This document shows, one piece after another, positions 1 to 8,101 of a stretch of 64,000 nucleotides of DNA. The notes under the pieces are model-generated. The model did no database searches. It was not told the DNA's origin and saw nothing but the letters and a program-made list of their open reading frames with translations. The DNA comes from JAXHMM01 sp964528445 (lineage in GTDB: Bacteria; Bacteroidota; Rhodothermia; Balneolales; Balneolaceae), in the NCBI GenBank assembly GCA_964528445.1, contig CAZGSL010000004.1, forward strand, positions 1 through 64,000, in the 5' to 3' direction. The position numbers and the translations under genes were made by a program. The stretch's first letter is position 1; each line of letters opens with the position of its first letter.

Positions 1-65
1 CCCCCCCCCCCCCCCCCCCCCCCCCCACCCCCCCCCCCCCCCCCCCCCCCCCCCACCCCCCCCCC
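1..65. repeat. Poly-C run at contig edge, probable artefact
   Basis: The first 65 bases are all C except for A at 27 and 55. Nothing else in the window resembles this. A homopolymer of this length at the very end of a sequence is typical of an assembly or sequencing artefact, for example poly-G reads from two-colour chemistry seen on the other strand. I would not treat it as genomic. Confidence 0.85.
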
Positions 66-107
66 ACTTACTTGCCTGGACTGCGTCCGGACAGGAGCAA
101 CAGGCAG

Positions 108-434
108 CTACATATAGGAGAAAACGAAGGAGATTATGATGCAGGTGGTGACGACGATATAGGATTCTATCACTTTCTTTTTGTCCTCCTTGTAGAAGAG
201 GTAGCAACTATATCCCCAAGTTGGTGCGCAGACAACCCAGAGAGCGCCTACGTAGAGGAGATCGCCCCCGGTAAACATGATTGTGGATACAAATGCCCCT
301 ACGAGAGCGTATGAAGCGTACCCGAATACTTTTAACTTGAGAGGGTAGTCGGCAGTGTTAATGAGCACAAATTCCCTGAGTATGTATAGCCCGACCAACA
401 CCAGAACAATGGTTTGGGCATATCCGAAATTCAT
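108..434 (-). CDS. Small multi-pass membrane protein, function unknown
   Basis: The product has 108 residues and three or four hydrophobic stretches, at roughly 5-25, 35-55, 60-78 and 90-107, separated by short loops. One loop is basic and acidic (FYKEDKKKVIE, about residue 80). That makes it an inner-membrane protein with almost no soluble part. I recognise no family. It starts at ATG 434 and is complete. It is richer in A+T than its neighbours, which could mean recent acquisition or simply reflect hydrophobic codons. It lies downstream of the HD hydrolase gene on the same strand, with a gap of about 80 bases. Function cannot be inferred. Confidence 0.6.
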   Translation of the reverse strand: MNFGYAQTIVLVLVGLYILREFVLINTADYPLKLKVFGYASYALVGAFVSTIMFTGGDLLYVGALWVVCAPTWGYSCYLFYKEDKKKVIESYIVVTTCIIISFVFSYM

Positions 435-513
435 GGTAAGCGGTATTGCGATGAATGAGGCGCGAGCTTCTCCAACGGCTCAGCCCTTTTGGAATGTATC
501 TGCCGGGTTTGAA

Positions 514-1053
514 CTATCCCTTAAAAACTTCAATCAGGAAGGCGATGTGCTCCTTCAAATCGGTATCGATTAAATCCGCCCCCTTTCGGATATGGTCCCG
601 CGGCACGTCCGCCGCAAAGCTCTTGTCTTTCAGTTTTTTCGTGACGGAGCTTATTTTCATATCCGCGAACCCGTTTGGACGTACCAGGGAAACGGCGTTC
701 ATAAAGCCGGAGAGCTCATCGCAGGCAAATAGATAGCGCTCAATATCCGTCTCGGGCTCTCTGCCGGTACGTTCCGGGGCGTGGGCCTCCACGGCATTGA
801 TGATCTCCTCAGGATAACCTGCTTCGGGCAGAATCTCTTCGACCGCTTTGGCGGGATGCTCCTCGGGATATTTCTCCCAGTCCAGGTCGTGGAGCAGGCC
901 CGCGGTCCACCATGCCTCGATCTCTTCCTGGAACTTGTCCAGCTCGTGGGCATAGGCCTCCATAGCAGCAGCTACCATCCGGCAATGATTCCTCAGATTC
1001 TCATTCTGGATATAGCTCTCAAGCAGGTCTACGGATTCCGCTCTTGTTTTCAT
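514..1053 (-). CDS. HD-domain phosphohydrolase family protein
   Basis: The 179-residue protein carries the HD-superfamily signature. A His near residue 23 (NHCRMV) is followed by the paired His-Asp in GLLHDLDWEKYPEEHP (about residues 53-68), a further His in VEAHAPER and an Asp in ACDELSG. These are the usual metal ligands of the HD fold. The compact form, with a Leu-His-Asp-Leu-Asp core and no second domain, matches stand-alone HDIG-type predicted hydrolases. Known HD enzymes act on nucleotides or phosphodiesters, but the substrate here is not known. The ATG at 1053 lies inside the palindrome ATTGCGCAAT. It is separated from the LVIVD lipoprotein gene by 78 bases. Confidence 0.8.
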   Translation of the reverse strand: MKTRAESVDLLESYIQNENLRNHCRMVAAAMEAYAHELDKFQEEIEAWWTAGLLHDLDWEKYPEEHPAKAVEEILPEAGYPEEIINAVEAHAPERTGREPETDIERYLFACDELSGFMNAVSLVRPNGFADMKISSVTKKLKDKSFAADVPRDHIRKGADLIDTDLKEHIAFLIEVFKG

Positions 1054-1131
1054 TGCGCAATATTGGAATTGGAATTCTCATACTGTCTCCCTCCAACATT
1101 ACCTGAAAAAAAGAGTAGAATCAAACCGGCA

Positions 1132-3180
1132 TTACCGTGAGGAGGCCAGATTGCGTGCCGCCTCGGCGAGCAAGCGCACCTTCTCCCCGTTTCCGGAATA
1201 ACGGTCCATCTCATCCGCCAGGCTCGTGAGCAGCCTGCTTCGCCGGGAACCCGATGCCTCTTCCGCCTCGGCGATTCTTTCCCTGGCGGCCGAGAGGGTC
1301 TCCATGTCAAGCAACTCCTCGCGCTCCAGCTGGTCGAGATAAGCTTTCGCCAGCGAAAACGTAGCCGGCCATTCGTATTTGGGCTGTCCCTGGGCGTTGA
1401 GATAATCCAGCCTGACCGTATTGGCTGCGGCAATCTCGTTTTCCGTGAGGTAATCGCTAGGCTGAAGCTCAAAGATGTCGAGTCCCCGGGCGATTTCCGA
1501 GCTGACAATTGCACCGTTGTACCAGTAGACGGACCAGCTGCCTGCACTTTCCATCCGTTCCGCGCTTACCGGGCCGCGATCGTAGAAAGCGATCTCAATC
1601 GGGTTTTCCGGGTCGGTCCAGTCGAATACCGATATGCCTCCCTGGTACCAGGACTGCACCATGATATCACGTCCGGGAATCGGAATCAGTGACCCATTGT
1701 GCGCCACGCAGTTTTCCTCGGAGGTCTGCGGAGCGGGCAGCTTGTAGTAGGACTTGAAGTTCATGGCATTTCCCTCGATCGTGAAAATCGCGTTGGCGCC
1801 CCATTCGTAGGGGTCGGCCTCACGGCATTTGGGCTGTCCGCCGCCGCCCCATTCGTCGGTAAACAGCACTTTGCTGCCGTCGTTGTTGAACGTGGCGGAG
1901 TGCCAGTAGGCGAAGTTGGAGTCGGCCACCGCATCCACGCGCACCGGATCGGCCGGATTGGAGATGTCCAGCAGGAGTCCGTATCCTTCACAGGCACCGC
2001 CTGCCAGCCCTATTTCCGGGTAAAGCGTGATGTCGTGGCACTGGTCTGGTCCGCCCCGTTCCACCACGTCTTCCTCCTCCTCATCGTCCTGACCGCCCCA
2101 CCTCTCGGCGACAATCTGGGGAAGCTCTTCGCGCAGCGCGGCGCTGTCGGCCGCGGTCGGCTCCCCGGTGCCTCCCCTTTCTTCGACGATCTCCTCAAGC
2201 ATCGGACGGATCATTTGCGAAGGGAGAACGCGGGGCTGTCCCCATATTTCGGCGACAAACGCACCCTCTTCTTCGGCTTTGCGAATTTCCGCCAGGTCGG
2301 CGGGAGAGATACCGTGGCTGGGAGGGGCATCCAGGTTTTCAAAAATACGGGGTGAATTCACAATGGAGGCCAGTTCCGGCTGATCCAGCGGAACCTGTAT
2401 AACCTCGATGCGGAAAAGCGCCGATTCCGGATCCTCTTCCGGCATGACACTGGTGCATCCGGGCAGCTCCTCCTCGGGGCGCACGGAAGCCGAACCGGAT
2501 ACGTAGACGTAGACATTCTCATCGTCTCTCGGATCCTTCAGTACGGAGTGGGTATGGGATCCGCGGCAGGTCTGCACGTTGGCGACATACTCGGGGTCGT
2601 GAATGTCGGAAATATCGAAAATCCGTATTCCCCGCAGCCGCTCGTCGCTGACCGCCTCATCGACGCCCTCGGTGCCGCAGTCCAGCCTACCTCCGTAGCC
2701 TTCCCCGGAGACAAACAGCAGGTTTTCGTAGACCGAGACGTCGCTTTGGGAGGCGGGACAGAGGTAGTCGACCACCAGTTCGGGGGAGGAGGGGTTGGTG
2801 ATGTCCCATACCATAAACCCGTTGTAATTCCCCTGTATGGCATAATTTTGCTTGAATGCCAGGTCGGAGTTCGTCACCCCCAGGAAATTTTCGGGCGGGG
2901 GCGTTTGGGAGAGCATGTTCAGATTCCAAATAGCTTCTTCGGCATCGAACAGGCCGGCGCCGAGTCCGACGCGGGGATCGGGGCTGGGCCGTTCCGCTTC
3001 GCTCATCGGAACAACGGTCGATGAGTAGGAAGCCGCGGCTGTAGAACGGTCCTCTACCGCGGAGGAGGGCGTACATGCGTAGGCGCCGAAAAGCAGTGCC
3101 AACATGCCCATCCAGAGATTCAGGGTTGCCCGTCCGCTGCGTCCGGGTTTTGTCATCGTTGAACGTGGGTGTTTATTCAT
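1132..3180 (-). CDS. LVIVD-repeat beta-propeller lipoprotein
   Basis: This 682-residue protein has a lipoprotein-type signal ending at about Cys36 (FGAYAC). A large domain follows with LVIVD-like blade motifs, such as YNGFMVWDITNPSSPELV, IRIFDISDIHDPEYV, GLLLDISNPADPVRV and ISVFDWTDPENPIEI. Such repeats form an extracytoplasmic beta-propeller. Between blades (about residues 290-390) lies an acidic, helical insertion with the run DDEEEEDVVE. The last 100 residues are helical, with YLDQLEREELLD and a row of heptad-like Leu. The gene follows the DUF305 gene by about 60 bases and is probably co-transcribed with it. The family role is unclear. Envelope anchoring is inferred from the signal. An internal ATG at codon 9 could also be the start. 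Confidence 0.85.
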   Translation of the reverse strand: MNKHPRSTMTKPGRSGRATLNLWMGMLALLFGAYACTPSSAVEDRSTAAASYSSTVVPMSEAERPSPDPRVGLGAGLFDAEEAIWNLNMLSQTPPPENFLGVTNSDLAFKQNYAIQGNYNGFMVWDITNPSSPELVVDYLCPASQSDVSVYENLLFVSGEGYGGRLDCGTEGVDEAVSDERLRGIRIFDISDIHDPEYVANVQTCRGSHTHSVLKDPRDDENVYVYVSGSASVRPEEELPGCTSVMPEEDPESALFRIEVIQVPLDQPELASIVNSPRIFENLDAPPSHGISPADLAEIRKAEEEGAFVAEIWGQPRVLPSQMIRPMLEEIVEERGGTGEPTAADSAALREELPQIVAERWGGQDDEEEEDVVERGGPDQCHDITLYPEIGLAGGACEGYGLLLDISNPADPVRVDAVADSNFAYWHSATFNNDGSKVLFTDEWGGGGQPKCREADPYEWGANAIFTIEGNAMNFKSYYKLPAPQTSEENCVAHNGSLIPIPGRDIMVQSWYQGGISVFDWTDPENPIEIAFYDRGPVSAERMESAGSWSVYWYNGAIVSSEIARGLDIFELQPSDYLTENEIAAANTVRLDYLNAQGQPKYEWPATFSLAKAYLDQLEREELLDMETLSAARERIAEAEEASGSRRSRLLTSLADEMDRYSGNGEKVRLLAEAARNLASSR

Positions 3181-3239
3181 GGCTGTATGCGGTAAGTGTG
3201 GGGTAGCGTTAAATAGTGTACGTATGTAATAAAGCCGAT

Positions 3240-3929
3240 CTAATCCGAATCTGTATCTCCGCCCGGCAGGTTTTCGAGCATGAGTCGCATGCGTTCTATT
3301 TCCGTAATTTGATCCACCTGGATGTCCGATGCCAGCCGGAAGGCATCCTCCTCCTGGGCGGCGCCGTCGGTATTGACCAGGTTTCTTACCATCACCACCG
3401 CCCCCGCGTGATGGTCGATCATGTAGGTAAGGAACAGCCGGTCAAATTCGGATCCCCGCGCATTCGAAAGCTCCTCCAGTTGTTCCCGGGACAGCATCCC
3501 CGGCATGCGCTCATGTTCGCCGTCGTGGCCCTCCACACCGTGTATGGTCAGCTCCAGCCCGTCAATATGCACTTCCGGCACCGGCTGTCCCCTCAGGCGA
3601 AGCCACTGCTGCATGGTGGCAATTTCATCTTTCTGGGCATTGATAATACGTGCGGCGAGGGTCTGCACCTGCGGACCGGCCCCGTTTTTCGGGGCGAGGC
3701 GGGACATGATCAGCGCCTGTGCGTGATGGCTGATCATCCCGATCATGAAATCGACGTCGGCCTCCGTGAAGGTCATCCGGGCGCTGTCCACCCGCGCCCA
3801 GTAGATCCGCTCCATTTCGGAGGAGGGGGATTCGACGGCCGTCTTTTCCGTCCCGGTGCAGGCCGCGGTTCCCAGGGCCAGCAGGAGCACGGCGGCGAAC
3901 CGTGGTACAGGTAGATAAGATGTCAACAT
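3240..3929 (-). CDS. DUF305 family lipoprotein
   Basis: The product has about 229 residues, with a signal peptide ending in the lipobox GTAAC. The mature part holds two copies of the DUF305 helical unit. The first is centred on MIGMISHHAQALIM and the second on LTYMIDHHAGAVVM. The paired His and nearby Met residues are the conserved features of the family. DUF305 proteins form ferritin-like four-helix bundles, and some (CopM types) are linked to copper handling. Metal binding is plausible here but not shown. I chose the ATG at 3929, which gives a normal signal peptide; a GTG at 3941 is in the same frame. The LVIVD gene follows in the same direction. Confidence 0.85.
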   Translation of the reverse strand: MLTSYLPVPRFAAVLLLALGTAACTGTEKTAVESPSSEMERIYWARVDSARMTFTEADVDFMIGMISHHAQALIMSRLAPKNGAGPQVQTLAARIINAQKDEIATMQQWLRLRGQPVPEVHIDGLELTIHGVEGHDGEHERMPGMLSREQLEELSNARGSEFDRLFLTYMIDHHAGAVVMVRNLVNTDGAAQEEDAFRLASDIQVDQITEIERMRLMLENLPGGDTDSD

Positions 3930-4060
3930 CCTGTGAATCACGTCAGGGGCGGTAATTTCGGTTGGGTGGCCGGCGCCCGCGGGCAGCGAGCCAAAAATAT
4001 TCAGCTAATAATAGGCGCAAAAATCCAGAAATACCAGAAACTTTTCATGCTCGGCCGACT

Positions 4061-4891
4061 TCAGTCGATGCGATTCTCTACGGTGGAAAGAAACTCCTCG
4101 ATGGCCTGACGGTATTGTTTTCCGGTAACCTGAAACGCGTTGTTATGCCGCCCGCGCATTTCCAGAAAGGTCTTTGGGCCGGGGGCTTCCCGGTATAGTT
4201 TTCTTCCCAGCTCGTACGGCACTACGTCGTCTTCCGGACTGTGGGCGAACAGTTTCGGTATGTCGAGGTCTCGGATATGCTCGGTGGTGGGGTAGCGGTG
4301 CCTGAGCATGATTCTCACGGGGAAAATGGGATAGGCCTGCCTGGCCAGCTCCACTCCCGAGGAGAAGGTGGATTCCAGGATAAGGGCCCCGGGCCGTTTC
4401 CGCCCGGCCAGCCAGGCCGCGATGGCCCCTCCCAGCGACCGTCCCATCACGACGATGGAATCCGGGGAGAGGTCTCTCTCTGAGACAAGGTAGTTCCAGG
4501 CCGCTTCGGCATCGCGGTAGGTTCCCTCTTCGGAGGGCATCCCCTCGCTGCGGCCGTATCCCCGGTAGTCGATGATGAAGATATCAAGTCCCATGTTGTG
4601 AAAGAGCGCTATCGTCTCCAGTCTCCCGGAGATGTTTCCCCCGTTGCCGTGGAAAAAGAGCAACGTGAAGCGGCTCTCCTCGGCGGGGACATACCAACCG
4701 TGCAGGGCGACTCCGTCCCCGGCCTCAAAATTTACGTCTTCGTACTGCAGGCCGTAGTCGGCAGGGGTGGCGGAGAGGGTCGCCCGGGGAAAATAAACGA
4801 GGCGGTCCTGTACCAGGTAGACCAGGCCCACCAGGCCGAGATAGATTGCCAGGAGAAGGAGTACTGACCAGAGTATACCGCTCATGCGCAT
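4061..4891 (-). CDS. Membrane-anchored alpha/beta hydrolase (BEM46/ABHD13-like)
   Basis: The 276-residue protein has one N-terminal hydrophobic helix (about residues 5-28). It is followed by an alpha/beta-hydrolase fold with the oxyanion segment FFHGNGGN, the nucleophile elbow VMGRSLGGA (Ser in GRSLG), an acid in SPEDDVVPYE and a late His in GRHNNAF. The order and spacing match the Bem46/ABHD13 group of serine hydrolases, whose bacterial substrates are mostly unknown. The gene begins 7 bases after the DUF1080 gene ends, so the two are probably one transcript. ATG 4891 or the ATG two codons later (4885) could start it. Confidence 0.85.
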   Translation of the reverse strand: MRMSGILWSVLLLLAIYLGLVGLVYLVQDRLVYFPRATLSATPADYGLQYEDVNFEAGDGVALHGWYVPAEESRFTLLFFHGNGGNISGRLETIALFHNMGLDIFIIDYRGYGRSEGMPSEEGTYRDAEAAWNYLVSERDLSPDSIVVMGRSLGGAIAAWLAGRKRPGALILESTFSSGVELARQAYPIFPVRIMLRHRYPTTEHIRDLDIPKLFAHSPEDDVVPYELGRKLYREAPGPKTFLEMRGRHNNAFQVTGKQYRQAIEEFLSTVENRID

Positions 4892-4898
4892 GAAATCC

Positions 4899-5573
4899 CT
4901 ATAGCGTTTTTACCCGAATATTTCGGAACCGGACCTCGCTGTCCGGATCGTGCGCCTGCAGGGCGAAAGTCCCGGCCGAGAGTTCGCGGTTGTCATCCGG
5001 ACGCTCCGCCGCCGGCCGCACGCGGCGGTCGACCAGCGTCTGCCCGTTCACCGTGACTGTAACACGGCGCCCTTCCACCCGAATTGTGACGGTGAACCAC
5101 TCGTTGTCGGGGGCGGGAGCTTCGGTGATGTCGTCCATCCCGTAAAGGCTTCCGGTCCGGCGATGGTCATGGGGGTAGCTGTTGTTGATCTGCACTTCGA
5201 ATCCTTCCGAGGGCCAGCTTTCCGGCTGGTAGCGCGTGTGAAAATAGATCCCGGAATTCGCTCCCTCGGTGGTTCTGACCTCCGCGCGGAACGCAAAGTC
5301 CCGGAATTCGGGAGGGCCGTTGTCTCCCATGTAGAAGAGATGCGCACGGGGCCCGTCGGCCACGATGACGCTGTCTTCCACCGTAAACGTGCCGGGGTTG
5401 CCGCTAGCCTTCCAGTCCTCCAGGGAATGCCCGTCGAAGAGGGTGATCCATTCGCTATCCGGACCGCGGTCCTGCGCCTTGGCATTGGAGAGAGTCGTCG
5501 TGAGGGAAAGAGCTATTAACAGCAGGCAGGGGTTCCACCGGATTCGGGAGGATCTACGCGCCGGTAATGACAT
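4899..5573 (-). CDS. Secreted DUF1080 (3-keto-disaccharide hydrolase-type) protein
   Basis: The product has about 224 residues with a signal peptide (basic n-region, hydrophobic core LLLIALSLTTTL, cleavage near SNAKAQ). The DUF1080 jelly-roll fold follows. Recognisable family words are WITLFDGHSLEDWKASG, YMGDNGPPEFRDFAFRAE, NSGIYFHTRYQ, GFEVQINNSY, TGSLYGM and EWFTVTIRVEGRRV. Family members are carbohydrate-binding or carbohydrate-cleaving proteins, and some hydrolyse 3-keto-glycosides. The substrate cannot be read here. I started at the ATG at 5573, which directly precedes the signal peptide, rather than at a longer upstream frame. The alpha/beta hydrolase gene follows immediately. Confidence 0.85.
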   Translation of the reverse strand: MSLPARRSSRIRWNPCLLLIALSLTTTLSNAKAQDRGPDSEWITLFDGHSLEDWKASGNPGTFTVEDSVIVADGPRAHLFYMGDNGPPEFRDFAFRAEVRTTEGANSGIYFHTRYQPESWPSEGFEVQINNSYPHDHRRTGSLYGMDDITEAPAPDNEWFTVTIRVEGRRVTVTVNGQTLVDRRVRPAAERPDDNRELSAGTFALQAHDPDSEVRFRNIRVKTL

Positions 5574-5656
5574 AAACCTGGATCGTCGTTTGGGTTTAAT
5601 AGCTTGAGGCAAGCTGCCTGAAAAGAGCGGGAAATGCAAACAGGACCTGCGTACCT

Positions 5657-5827
5657 GCCCCCATCGGCCAGCCGGGGATCAACGCGAACCTGAACATAAC
5701 CGACTGGTTTCGACTGAGCGACGGTATTTTCTACCGTTATGCCGGTGGAGTCAACCTGGAGGGTACTAGCGACCGGGAGCTGTCGGGCGTCTCCATGTTC
5801 TTCGCCCTGCGATTCGGGTGGTTCTAG
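5657..5827 (+). pseudogene. Orphan C-terminal fragment of an outer-membrane beta-barrel protein
   Basis: On the plus strand, about 55 codons read like the last strands of an outer-membrane barrel. They include PGINANLNITDWFRLSDG, then FYRYAGGVNLEGTSDREL and SGVSMFFALRFGWF before TAG at 5825-5827. The alternating polar and hydrophobic pattern and the terminal aromatic residue are typical of barrel C-termini and of a common uncharacterised Bacteroidota family. The frame is closed upstream by TAG at 5600-5602 and has no plausible start or signal peptide. The fragment is flanked by minus-strand genes. It is best read as the remnant of a deleted gene or a rearrangement junction. Confidence 0.6.
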
Positions 5828-5837
5828 CAGGAATCCG

Positions 5838-6278
5838 CTACGAAGCGCCCGGGAAGGTGTAACAGAGCGCCTCTCCCTCCAGCACGAGGGTGCCGTCGTC
5901 CCTGGTGACACTCGTCTCCAGGCTGGTAATCGGTTTGTCGGTACGCACATCGGTAATCTTCACCGTGCCCGTAATACGGTCGCCCGGCCGTACCGGAGCC
6001 CGGAAATTCCAGTTCACGTTCAGGAAAACCGTCCCGGGTCCCGGAAGCTTCTGGGCTACCACCGCATTGAGTATGGCGCTGGTTATGCCGCCCTGGACCA
6101 CTATTTCACCGAATTTTGTAGCACGCGCGAACTCTTCGTCGTAGTGAAGCGGATTGCGGTCGCCGGAGATCTCGGTGAAGGTTTGGATATCCTCTTTCGA
6201 AACCTCCCTGGAAAGCTCCGCCTCCTGTCCCACTTCCGGGGGGCCGTCGGGCCAGCTCTCTTTTGCGTTATCGGTCAT
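5838..6278 (-). CDS. MaoC-like hot-dog dehydratase
   Basis: The 146-residue protein has the R-hydratase (MaoC) hot-dog fold. The catalytic segment reads FTEISGDRNPLHYDEEFA, with the conserved Asp and His (D..NPLH). It is followed by GEIVVQGGITSAILNAVV, where the helix carries the conserved Gly. The C-terminal half has NVNWNFRAPVRPGDRITG. Such enzymes hydrate trans-2-enoyl-CoA, often for beta-oxidation or polyester metabolism. The substrate chain length is not visible. Length and motif order are normal for a single-domain member. The gene starts at ATG 6278, 9 bases after the stop of the lipoprotein-type methyltransferase gene, so the two are probably co-transcribed. Confidence 0.9.
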   Translation of the reverse strand: MTDNAKESWPDGPPEVGQEAELSREVSKEDIQTFTEISGDRNPLHYDEEFARATKFGEIVVQGGITSAILNAVVAQKLPGPGTVFLNVNWNFRAPVRPGDRITGTVKITDVRTDKPITSLETSVTRDDGTLVLEGEALCYTFPGAS

Positions 6279-6287
6279 GGAAGATGG

Positions 6288-6977
6288 TTAAGGATTAGGA
6301 GATTCTGATTCCGGTCTTTGGGCAATTACATAGATATCGTTTCCGGAAGGCTGTTCGGAACGGATGATTTCAAAGCCCGCCTCGCGAAGTTCCCGCGCGA
6401 CGGTCTCGTTGGTGACCCCGTGACTGCTTCCGGATGCCCGTCCGCCGGGATCCGCCTCTGTGCCGCGCGGTTCGAAGTCAATAACGGCGAGACGTCCACC
6501 CGGCTTCAGGGACTGCAGAAGGCTTTTGTTGAAGGCTGGGGGATCGGTGATATGGTGGTAGACCCTGCGCATGTAGAGTGCGTCACAGCACTCAGCCGGA
6601 AGATTTGTCCGCCGGGGATGTCCCTCAACTACGGTAACGTTGTCCGCCCCCGTCTCCTCGATCTCTTCGCGGAGTTCCTGTACCGACTCCTCTCCGAGTT
6701 CCGTGCTGTAGACCGTTCCCTCCGGGCCGACATGGTCGGCGATCGCAAGAGCCTGATCTCCGTCGCCGGCACCGATATCGGCCACGACGGTGCCCTCCTG
6801 CAGGTTCAGGGACTCGATCAGCCATTCAATATCGGATGAGTTTTGCTGGCATGCGGCGGTATTAAAAACCAGTAAAGCGGCGGCGGTCCAAAGCCAGCAT
6901 TTGGATAGGCTGCTCACAGCGTGGCGGAAGGAAGTGTGCAGGTTTGCAAGACCGGTGCAGCGTTCGGATATCTTCAT
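6288..6977 (-). CDS. Lipoprotein-type class I SAM methyltransferase
   Basis: The 229-residue protein begins with a basic stretch, a hydrophobic core (LWTAAALLVF) and a lipobox ending NTAAC. A Rossmann methyltransferase domain follows, with motif I VVADIGAGDGDQ, an acidic motif II region (VYSTELGEE) and the post-motif segment LKPGGRLAVIDFEPRG. The start is well supported: AGGAGG lies seven bases before ATG 6977. SAM-dependent methylation is a cytoplasmic reaction as far as is known, so an exported form is odd. The signal could be an inner-membrane anchor, or the enzyme may act in the envelope. The substrate is unknown. The MaoC gene follows closely. Confidence 0.8.
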   Translation of the reverse strand: MKISERCTGLANLHTSFRHAVSSLSKCWLWTAAALLVFNTAACQQNSSDIEWLIESLNLQEGTVVADIGAGDGDQALAIADHVGPEGTVYSTELGEESVQELREEIEETGADNVTVVEGHPRRTNLPAECCDALYMRRVYHHITDPPAFNKSLLQSLKPGGRLAVIDFEPRGTEADPGGRASGSSHGVTNETVARELREAGFEIIRSEQPSGNDIYVIAQRPESESPNP

Positions 6978-7108
6978 ACCGACCTCCTCTTCTGTGTGGT
7001 TTTTATTTGAACCTGTAACAAATTACGGAAATTGTCCGATGAGGCAATGCCGGTTACCGCGCCAGGCAATCCGGGCGATGCAGTATACCGTATTTATAGA
7101 TTTTATTT

Positions 7109-8101
7109 TTACTCCAGCTGCGTTCGGAACAGGACCCTGTCTCCCACAACCGACACGACCAGCAGCAGGAAAGCGGGCAGCAGGAAACGCGGATAGAGAT
7201 CCTGGTAGTCGGTATAGATGACCTCCTCGATCTCGGTGCGTTCCAACTGGTCGATTTCGTTGTAAATCTGCTGGAGGCTGTCGGTATCCGTGGCGCGGAA
7301 ATAGCGCCCCTCGGTCATGTCGGCGATCTGAGTCAGCATCTCCTCGTCGATGTTTACCTCCACGTTCTGATACCGCGTGCCGAAGATGGGGTCCTGCCGG
7401 GGATAGGGGGCCGTGCCCCGGGTGCCGGCTCCTATGGTATAGATCTTTATCTCATAACTGGTGGCCAGGTCTGCCGCGGTCTCCGGGTCGATCTCCCCGG
7501 AGTTATTCTGCCCGTCGGTAAGAAGGATGATCACCTTGCTCTCGGCCGGGCTGTCCTTGAGCCGGTTGACCGCCGTTGCGATGCCCATGCCGATGGCCGT
7601 TCCGTCTTCAATCACTCCTATCTGCACCTCCCCGAGGAGTTGCTTCAACAGGCTGTAGTCCAGGGTCGGGGGAACCACCGTGAAACTCTGCCGGGCGAAC
7701 GCCACCAGCCCTATGCGGTCGGAGATGCGCTTGTCGATAAAGTCCGTCGCCACCTGCCGGGCCGCCTCAAACCGGTTCGGTTTCAGGTCCTCCGCACGCA
7801 TGGAAGTGGATATATCCAGCACCATGACGATATCAATGCCCTCCGCGTTGCGCTCAACGGTGGTATTCTGGTACTGGGGCCGGGCCAGGGCAAGGATAAT
7901 GAGCGCCACCGCGGCCCACTGGAGCACGGGGGGGATCCACGTGCCGTACACCCGCCAGTTGCCCGGGAGGTTCCTGAGCTTGGAGGTATCCGAAAACGTA
8001 ATACTGGGACGTCGGTTTCGGTATCTTCTCCAGATGTGGATCCCGATCAGGGGGATCAGCAACAGTAGCAGCCAGAGCCATTGTGGATTTGCCCAGCTCA
8101 T
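7109..8101 (-). CDS. batA: BatA-type von Willebrand factor A membrane protein
   Basis: The 330-residue protein has an N-terminal helix (WLWLLLLLIPLIGIHIW), a second helix at about 55-72, a von Willebrand A domain and a C-terminal helix (FLLPAFLLLVVSVVG). The MIDAS metal site is intact: DISTS at residues 96-100, with the later Thr in DGTAIGMG and Asp in LLTDGQNN. This layout is that of BatA in the Bacteroidota aerotolerance (Bat) operon. The start codon overlaps the stop of the upstream DUF4381-like gene by four bases, so translation is probably coupled. The usual downstream genes batB, batC and batD are absent; a methyltransferase gene follows instead. Confidence 0.9.
   Translation of the reverse strand: MSWANPQWLWLLLLLIPLIGIHIWRRYRNRRPSITFSDTSKLRNLPGNWRVYGTWIPPVLQWAAVALIILALARPQYQNTTVERNAEGIDIVMVLDISTSMRAEDLKPNRFEAARQVATDFIDKRISDRIGLVAFARQSFTVVPPTLDYSLLKQLLGEVQIGVIEDGTAIGMGIATAVNRLKDSPAESKVIILLTDGQNNSGEIDPETAADLATSYEIKIYTIGAGTRGTAPYPRQDPIFGTRYQNVEVNIDEEMLTQIADMTEGRYFRATDTDSLQQIYNEIDQLERTEIEEVIYTDYQDLYPRFLLPAFLLLVVSVVGDRVLFRTQLE

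Noticed and set aside
5516..5950. 144-codon minus-strand frame across the barrel remnant
   Set aside because: It crosses the starts of two better-supported genes and its sequence resembles no protein family; the plus-strand barrel reading is far more protein-like.
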